Assembly (NCBI GenBank): GCA_028819845.1
Contig: JAPPKS010000034.1
Coordinates: 174,217-238,216, forward strand
Length of the DNA: 64,000 nt
Origin: Candidatus Poribacteria bacterium
GTDB lineage: Bacteria; Poribacteria; WGA-4E; PCPOR2b
Reading direction: 5' to 3'
Part shown: one piece after another, positions 59,303 through 64,000 of the stretch
Layout: each line of letters starts with the position of its first letter
Numbering within the stretch: the stretch's first letter is position 1
The notes under the pieces: generated by a model
What the model was told of the DNA's origin: nothing
What the model saw: the letters and a program-made list of their open reading frames with translations, nothing else
Databases searched by the model: none
Program-made: the position numbers and the translations under genes

Positions 59303-62238
59303 ACGCGTTCCAGTTTCAGCAGTTGGTTTGTCGCATCAATCAGATTTTCTGTGCCAACTATAGGTCTCAACGCTGCGTAGAACATGCTCCGCAATTTGCT
59401 CCTTTGGCGTTCGTCCCACTGATAATCGGGAAACTGGTCAAAAACGCCATTCAAAGCGCGCGCCTGCTTTGGGTTGATCTTTTCCGTGACGGTCTTGAGA
59501 ATCGTAAAAACCGCGTAGGAATTTTCGTCCAAATCCATTTGGACGCGTTCACTAGAGGCCCGTTGATATCGTTCTGCGAGCTCACCAAACTCCAGCAACA
59601 CCTGTTGCGTGTTCATCTGACGATTTTCATACGCCTCCGTGATTGCCTCGGCGCGTTCCCCAATCGAAATCAGAAACGGTTTGGACCGGCTTTCGTCAAT
59701 GACCTTCTTCTGCAAAAGCTTGCGCAAGTTCAGCACCTTCACCGAATCGGACACTTGACTTTCCTGCGCTCTCTTCAATGTTTCCGCGTTCAACTCTTGA
59801 ATCGCGCCCGGCATCTCAAACCGATCGCTATCCGTATGTTGCTGCAACAGTTCCCGCGTCTTGGCGGTCAACTCCTTATCGACGTAAATGCGGTCAGTGT
59901 AGGCGTTCCGAATAAGGCTATAGAGCGATGCCAACGCTTGATAATCGTCCATGAACGGGCGCAAATAAGAATCAGGCGAAATTATGTTATAGAGGTTCTG
60001 GGTCTCTCTAAAGAATTTGAAAAACGCCTCCCGCGCGTCCTTATCGCTGAAACCCTCAATCGCCCGCTCTTTCGCCTTGTCATCCCAGCCACGGGCAAAG
60101 GGCAGATACGCCTGCGCCTTGTCACGTATCCGTTCGGCGAAGGCATCCTTGAGCACGTCAAGATTCCGAATCACGCTCTCCACAACGTCCGAATCAAAGG
60201 CGAGGGCTTTTTCCAGATCCTCAAAGATTCCGACATAATCCAAGACGAACCCATAAGGTTTTACTAGCCCGTCGTCATCCTCGTACGGCCGGTTGACACG
60301 GGCAATCGCTTGCAGCAACACATGATCGCGCATCGGTTTATCCAGGTAGATGCAGTAAAGAATCGGCGCGTCGTAGCCGGTCAACAGCTTTTGGGTCACA
60401 ATTAAGATTTTCGGGTGCGCGGTTTTGTCAGCGAAATTCTTGCGTATCTCCTTCTCTTTCTCGTCGCTGCGGTGATACGTCTTCATGAGTTCGGAATCTT
60501 GGTTGTGAGGGGAATAAACCACCTCTGAATATTCTGAGGGTAGATATTTGTCAAGCACTGTCTTGTACAACGCGCACGCCTCGCGGTCGACGGCTACCAA
60601 GAACGCTTTGAACCCCATCGGTTCAACGTTCTCCTGAAAATGTTTCGCCGCAGATACTGCCACGTAATCGATCCGATCTGGTGCTTTCATCATCTCTTTC
60701 AACCGGACTGCGCGGTCGAGAATCGCGTTCAACTCCTCCAAGTCGCTGACACCCTCAGCGTCCGCAAGATTTAAGAATTCCCGTTCCAAGGTTTCGCTGT
60801 CAATCCGCAGTTCGGACGGCGCGAGCGCATAATTCAACGGAACCGTGGTACCGTCTTGAATGGACTCGGCGATTGCGTATTTATCCAGATAGCCCTTCTC
60901 GTCGTCCACGCCGAACACCTTGAACGTCCCCTTGCCTTGAGCGAGGTTGTCAATGGGCGTGCCGGTGAAACCGATGTAGGTCGCATTGGGCAGGGCAGCC
61001 ATCAGGTAATTGCCCAGATCGCCGCCCGTGGTGCGGTGCGCTTCGTCGACCAACACGGTCACGCTTTCGCGGGTGTTGATATTCGCCGGAATATCGTCGA
61101 ACTTATGGATCATCGACACGATCAAGCCGCGGTAATCCGACGCCAAAATCTCCCGCAGGTCATGCTTGCTTTCTGCGACTTTGGGTGTTGAGATGCCGTA
61201 GCCGGCGATATTCCTAAAGAGTTGGCTTTCCAATTCGTTTCGGTCGACTATCATCAACACCGTCGGCTTTTCCGTCTCGCCGCCGCCGCGCAGCAACCGG
61301 GAGGCAATGGTAATCATTGTCAAGGTCTTGCCGCTGCCCTGTGTGTGCCAGATCAGCCCGCGCCGTTTGTGCGGGTCGTAAACCCGCTCGATAACCTTCT
61401 CCACGGCGCGGGTCTGGTGCTGGCGCAGCACGACTTTGGTAAGCGCGTCGTCGCGGCTCTGGAAAATTATCGACTCGCGCAAGGTTCCCAAAAAGCGCGT
61501 CGGGTCGAAGAAGGTCTTGACCTTCTCCTCGTAGTTTGCGGATTCGCCGGTCTCCGAATCAGTCGAGTCTTGGTGTTGCAACCCCTCAACCCCCCTTATC
61601 AGGGGGGCTACGCTGCTTTTCCAGGTGAACAGATTTTTCCGGCTGACGTTCCAAGTGACGCCATAGAAGAAGTCCAATAGTTGCGTAACGCCGAACAGTT
61701 GTGCGGTGGTGAACATCTCCGGCGTCTCCTCGTGATAGCGCCGAATCTGTTCCACTCCCGCCGCCAATCCGTCCGCTTTGCCCGCGGATTTGGTCTCCAC
61801 CACGGCTACCGGAATCCCGTTAATCAGGAATACGACATCGGCGCGATTTCGGTGGACTGTGCCGCGCTGCCACCACTCATCGGTCACATGAAACAGGTTA
61901 TTGTCTGGCGCCTCGCAATCTATCAAGGTGACGTTCCGCTCGCGGCTCTCTTTCGGAACAAAAATTGACTGCTCCCCACGCAACCACGAGAGCGCGCTCT
62001 GATTCCCCTCCAGCGTCGGGTTGAGCAGATTCAACCGCCTAACTATCTCCTTGCAGCGCGTCTCGTCCAGTATGCCCCAGTTCAGCCGCATCAGTTGGGC
62101 TTCCAGCACGCCGGCAAAGCAAAGCCCCGTATCGCCGCGGCGCTTCTGCAGCGCATCCGATGCCGAGATAGGCTCCCAGCCAATCTCAGCGGCGTATTTG
62201 AGCATCGGGTTCTGGACGGCGGAACGTTCGGACATCAT
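59299..62238 (-). CDS. hsdR: Type I restriction enzyme R subunit HsdR
   Basis: The motor and nuclease subunit of a type I restriction-modification system. The 979-residue product has an N-terminal PD-(D/E)xK nuclease ([20 protein letters not shown]). The SF2 helicase follows with Walker [24 protein letters not shown] in [24 protein letters not shown] and a C-terminal helicase part with [13 protein letters not shown]. No hsdM or hsdS occurs in the window. Residues about 216-224 ([10 protein letters not shown]) are encoded by a palindromic repeat in frame. It is preceded by a PhyH gene 46 bases away. Confidence 0.93.
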   Translation of the reverse strand: MMSERSAVQNPMLKYAAEIGWEPISASDALQKRRGDTGLCFAGVLEAQLMRLNWGILDETRCKEIVRRLNLLNPTLEGNQSALSWLRGEQSIFVPKESRERNVTLIDCEAPDNNLFHVTDEWWQRGTVHRNRADVVFLINGIPVAVVETKSAGKADGLAAGVEQIRRYHEETPEMFTTAQLFGVTQLLDFFYGVTWNVSRKNLFTWKSSVAPLIRGVEGLQHQDSTDSETGESANYEEKVKTFFDPTRFLGTLRESIIFQSRDDALTKVVLRQHQTRAVEKVIERVYDPHKRRGLIWHTQGSGKTLTMITIASRLLRGGGETEKPTVLMIVDRNELESQLFRNIAGYGISTPKVAESKHDLREILASDYRGLIVSMIHKFDDIPANINTRESVTVLVDEAHRTTGGDLGNYLMAALPNATYIGFTGTPIDNLAQGKGTFKVFGVDDEKGYLDKYAIAESIQDGTTVPLNYALAPSELRIDSETLEREFLNLADAEGVSDLEELNAILDRAVRLKEMMKAPDRIDYVAVSAAKHFQENVEPMGFKAFLVAVDREACALYKTVLDKYLPSEYSEVVYSPHNQDSELMKTYHRSDEKEKEIRKNFADKTAHPKILIVTQKLLTGYDAPILYCIYLDKPMRDHVLLQAIARVNRPYEDDDGLVKPYGFVLDYVGIFEDLEKALAFDSDVVESVIRNLDVLKDAFAERIRDKAQAYLPFARGWDDKAKERAIEGFSDKDAREAFFKFFRETQNLYNIISPDSYLRPFMDDYQALASLYSLIRNAYTDRIYVDKELTAKTRELLQQHTDSDRFEMPGAIQELNAETLKRAQESQVSDSVKVLNLRKLLQKKVIDESRSKPFLISIGERAEAITEAYENRQMNTQQVLLEFGELAERYQRASSERVQMDLDENSYAVFTILKTVTEKINPKQARALNGVFDQFPDYQWDERQRSKLRSMFYAALRPIVGTENLIDATNQLLKLERV
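61581..61610. repeat. Dispersed palindrome, copy 3, inside hsdR
   Basis: CCCCCCT (61590-61596), TATC, AGGGGGG (61601-61607), with a CCCCTCAAC lead like the other copies. It keeps the hsdR frame open and adds APLIRGVEG-type residues. Confidence 0.65.
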
Positions 62239-62284
62239 CGTCTCCGTGTGGGTTGGCGATTGGTGTTTGAATGCTAGGAATTGT

Positions 62285-63232
62285 CTATCCTCGCACGGGG
62301 GCGTTGGCTGAAAATCCTAGAAGATACCGCAAACCCGGTGAGAAGGATTTCGCGATTGCCGGGTCTAGGCACGATGTAAAATCGGTAAACGGCTTTATCC
62401 ATGAACGGGAGTAGTAGCAGAGGATTGCCCGGCGGGGATTGCCGGTCGAGTTGGGGCCAGACCGGTGCCATGTATTTGAAAGCCAGATAGCCACCGAGCC
62501 GGCAGGTCCCGTCAGAATCGTACCGTCCTCCTGCTGTCCGCCCCAATCGGGCTTTCTGCGGGTGCGATGGCTTTTGGGAACAACCTGGGTTGCCCCGTTG
62601 CGCGTTGTGAACGCATCTAGCATCCAAGCGTTCTGGATGGTCAGCGGAAAGTCCGGCAGCGGTTCCGGCAATTGACCGAGCGGCACATCCACATGCCATG
62701 CCCCGCCTTCGCCGGTGTGCGCTCCAATACTGGTGGCGCTGCAGTCGGCGAGTACGCAATCGTCCCCAAGAACCGCCTGCGCCAATGAAAGCACGGTTGG
62801 ATGCTCTATCAGTTTTCCGAAATCCGGGGCTTTGTTAACTAAGTTCCAGATACGCTGCGACTGGTCATAATCGAACAGGGTCGGCAGGTGAAGGAAATTC
62901 TTAACCACGTCTGAAGGGGCGACGGGCCACGGCGTGCCGCGATTTTGAGCGCGTGTATGCCGGATTCGCCGCATGAGCCGCGCCCGTTCCGCCTCGCTGA
63001 TTCGGTAGCTCTCCTTTAGATACACTTCAATCTCGGCATCTCCCGGCAACTCAGGTCCCTCCTCCGGCTCAAAGGGATGCTCCCGTTCTCGTTCAAAGAG
63101 ATCCGCCGCGAGATTTCGGTAGTGCCGGATTTCATCGCCGCTAAGTACGCCTTCGATGACGGCGTATCCGTGTTCGGAAAGATGCGTCAGCGCGGATTCA
63201 AGGTCGCCGCTTGAGACGCCACAAGATTCCAT
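62285..63232 (-). CDS. Phytanoyl-CoA dioxygenase (PhyH)-family protein
   Basis: A 315-residue Fe(II)/2-oxoglutarate oxygenase-like protein. The metal triad fits GGAWHVDVPLGQ (HxD) and the distal His in NTWHRSGPNST, with the 2-oxoglutarate Arg in NPRRAILCYY. NAWMLDAFTTRNGATQVVPKSHR is the typical PhyH block. Members hydroxylate lipids, siderophores and other small molecules; the substrate is unknown. Such genes are abundant in Poribacteria-like genomes. ATG 63232 start. Confidence 0.9.
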   Translation of the reverse strand: MESCGVSSGDLESALTHLSEHGYAVIEGVLSGDEIRHYRNLAADLFEREREHPFEPEEGPELPGDAEIEVYLKESYRISEAERARLMRRIRHTRAQNRGTPWPVAPSDVVKNFLHLPTLFDYDQSQRIWNLVNKAPDFGKLIEHPTVLSLAQAVLGDDCVLADCSATSIGAHTGEGGAWHVDVPLGQLPEPLPDFPLTIQNAWMLDAFTTRNGATQVVPKSHRTRRKPDWGGQQEDGTILTGPAGSVAIWLSNTWHRSGPNSTGNPRRAILCYYSRSWIKPFTDFTSCLDPAIAKSFSPGLRYLLGFSANAPVRG

Positions 63233-63682
63233 AATCCTCTTCCGATGATAAGGGTCTGGCTAGTGTTGTTTATATACCCCCAGTAGAGTCACCAATTATA
63301 CGTCAGAAGCAATTTGGTGTCAATCTGCCTCTTTTTTGGACACACAAAATTACAGTTTTTACAGTCCATAAAAAAAGGGCACAGTTCGCGGCGAGAAAAG
63401 CGGCGGTAATTGAAGTGAATAGTAGGTTGGGTAGAGCAATCAAGCGACCGAATAGGGAGCGCGATAGTGTCAATATCACAATTCAATATGATTGATGATT
63501 CTGACCTTGAACAACTCTGGCAGATAGTTGCATTACTTCCGATCATTGATTCTGTTGGAATCTTGTTATCGTGTAGCGTAACTCAACCTACAAGAACCCA
63601 AAGTGTTCATAAGTCTTCCCTTAAACTCACAGAATTGCAGTGTTACAATTTTAACTTCGGCGGCATGATCAGGAGACAAAAG
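63233..63682. other. Divergent intergenic region before the HicB-like gene
   Basis: A 450-base gap. An inverted pair, GTAGGTTGGGT (63422-63432) and ACTCAACCTAC (63581-63591), encloses about 150 bases. TGTTACAAT near 63640 could be a -10 box but its -35 is weak. The long frame from 63467 is not protein-like before 63683. Confidence 0.5.
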
Positions 63683-63949
63683 ATGGATAAGACACGCGAT
63701 GCCTTTGACGGATTTTCAGTGACCATTTTCCTTGATGAAGACGGTGATTATCTTGCACATTTAACTGAACTTCCCAATGTTTCAGCTTTCGGTGCTACAC
63801 ACGCCGAAGCGTTGGATGAATTGAAAACGGCGTGGGAACTGATGAAAGAATGTTACGAAAGGGACGGCGTGTCCATTCCCATGGCACCGCCGCGGAAAGA
63901 ATACGAAGGACACGACACCTCCCCCCTACTTAACAAAAACAATCCCTGA
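63683..63949 (+). CDS. HicB-like protein (88 residues)
   Basis: The partial RNase-H-like fold of HicB antitoxins: FSVTIFLDEDGDYLAHLTELP, then GATHAEALDELKTAWEL and the tail YERDGVSIPMAPP. AGGAGA upstream of ATG 63683 (63671-63676) fixes the start; a longer frame to 63467 is rejected. A C-terminal DNA-binding extension is missing and no hicA is visible before it. It may be a solitary HicB-type protein, or hicA may lie beyond the window. Confidence 0.75.
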   Translation: MDKTRDAFDGFSVTIFLDEDGDYLAHLTELPNVSAFGATHAEALDELKTAWELMKECYERDGVSIPMAPPRKEYEGHDTSPLLNKNNP

Positions 63950-64000
63950 AAAACATATCGAAGTCGATCGTTGGGTTCCGAAAAAGCTATCGCCTAAAAT

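Noticed and set aside
59323-60267. 314-residue ORF opposite hsdR
   Set aside because: A shadow of the HsdR coding frame; no resemblance to a protein family.
63467-63682. N-terminal extension of the HicB-like protein
   Set aside because: Repeat-derived sequence; AGGAGA and ATG 63683 give the normal family start.

Overview
The window is 64 kb of a Gram-negative-type bacterial chromosome. It encodes an outer-membrane TonB-dependent receptor, a very large predicted outer-membrane protein, lipoproteins and YidC with a large periplasmic domain. Base composition is intermediate by eye. Long intergenic gaps with small palindromic repeats, a phytanoyl-CoA dioxygenase-family protein, GWx-free TPR and NHL proteins, and several TTG starts behind strong Shine-Dalgarno sites suggest an uncultured lineage such as Candidatus Poribacteria or a relative in the FCB/PVC neighbourhood. 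That placement is inference from gene style, not from a marker phylogeny.

Layout. 1-1.4 kb: the end of a pseudouridine synthase gene and, convergent to it, a thioredoxin-TPR protein whose first redox cysteine codon is an in-frame TGA, the best candidate for a selenoprotein here. 1.6-7.8 kb (minus strand): HNH endonuclease, an unknown exported protein, rnpA, yidD, yidC, khpB/jag, mnmE and a small zinc-ribbon protein; this is the origin-type rnpA-yidC-mnmE block, but rpmH is not in its usual place. 8.2-9.3 kb: a membrane-anchored VWA protein. 9.6-20.1 kb (minus strand): a SUF iron-sulfur assembly locus (sufC, sufB, sufD, glutaredoxin, sufS, sufU, Rieske ferredoxin, sufT, a DUF971 protein), followed by a ThDP enzyme and a HAD hydrolase. 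The 3' part of sufC is duplicated as an exact 401-bp tandem copy, and a 207-bp MITE lies between sufB and sufD. 20.3-22.7 kb: moaA, a sugar-nucleotide epimerase and a small unknown gene. 23.1-27.2 kb (plus strand): membrane protein, hslV, hslU, VOC and GNAT proteins. 27.4-29.2 kb: TPR protein and metallophosphoesterase. 29.5-33.9 kb (minus strand): ylxM, ffh, rpsP, khpA, ylqD, trmD and rplS, with rimM absent from its usual slot. 34-39.4 kb: hisC, a FAH-family enzyme, a UPF0173 metallo-hydrolase, and a fused GHMP sugar kinase/UTP-sugar-1-phosphate uridylyltransferase. 39.7-41.7 kb: a second MITE sitting at the predicted start of transcription of a ygfZ-like gene, then a macro-domain gene. 41.8 kb: tRNA-Leu(CAA) with its own promoter and terminator. 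42-50.3 kb (plus strand): mnmG, rsmG, then a partner-switching cassette (STAS, sensor kinase, receiver-PP2C phosphatase, HATPase anti-sigma-type kinase, STAS), and a degenerate AccD-like protein. 50.4-58.3 kb: lipoprotein, NHL lipoprotein, 1237-residue outer-membrane-type protein and a TonB-dependent receptor. 58.6-64 kb: an HTH relic, a YgjP/DUF45 metallopeptidase-like gene overlapping an hsdR without hsdM or hsdS, a PhyH-family dioxygenase and a HicB-like protein.

Functional threads: Fe-S biogenesis (SUF) with likely clients nearby (MoaA, Rieske; YgfZ supports Fe-S enzymes); tRNA and rRNA modification and protein targeting (mnmE/mnmG/rsmG, trmD, ffh/yidC); phosphorylation-controlled partner switching; cell-envelope import and export. 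Small repeats are the main non-coding theme: two full MITEs, an isolated copy of the MITE core, a palindrome family that reaches into hsdR and its neighbour, and inverted AACCCAACCTAC motifs.
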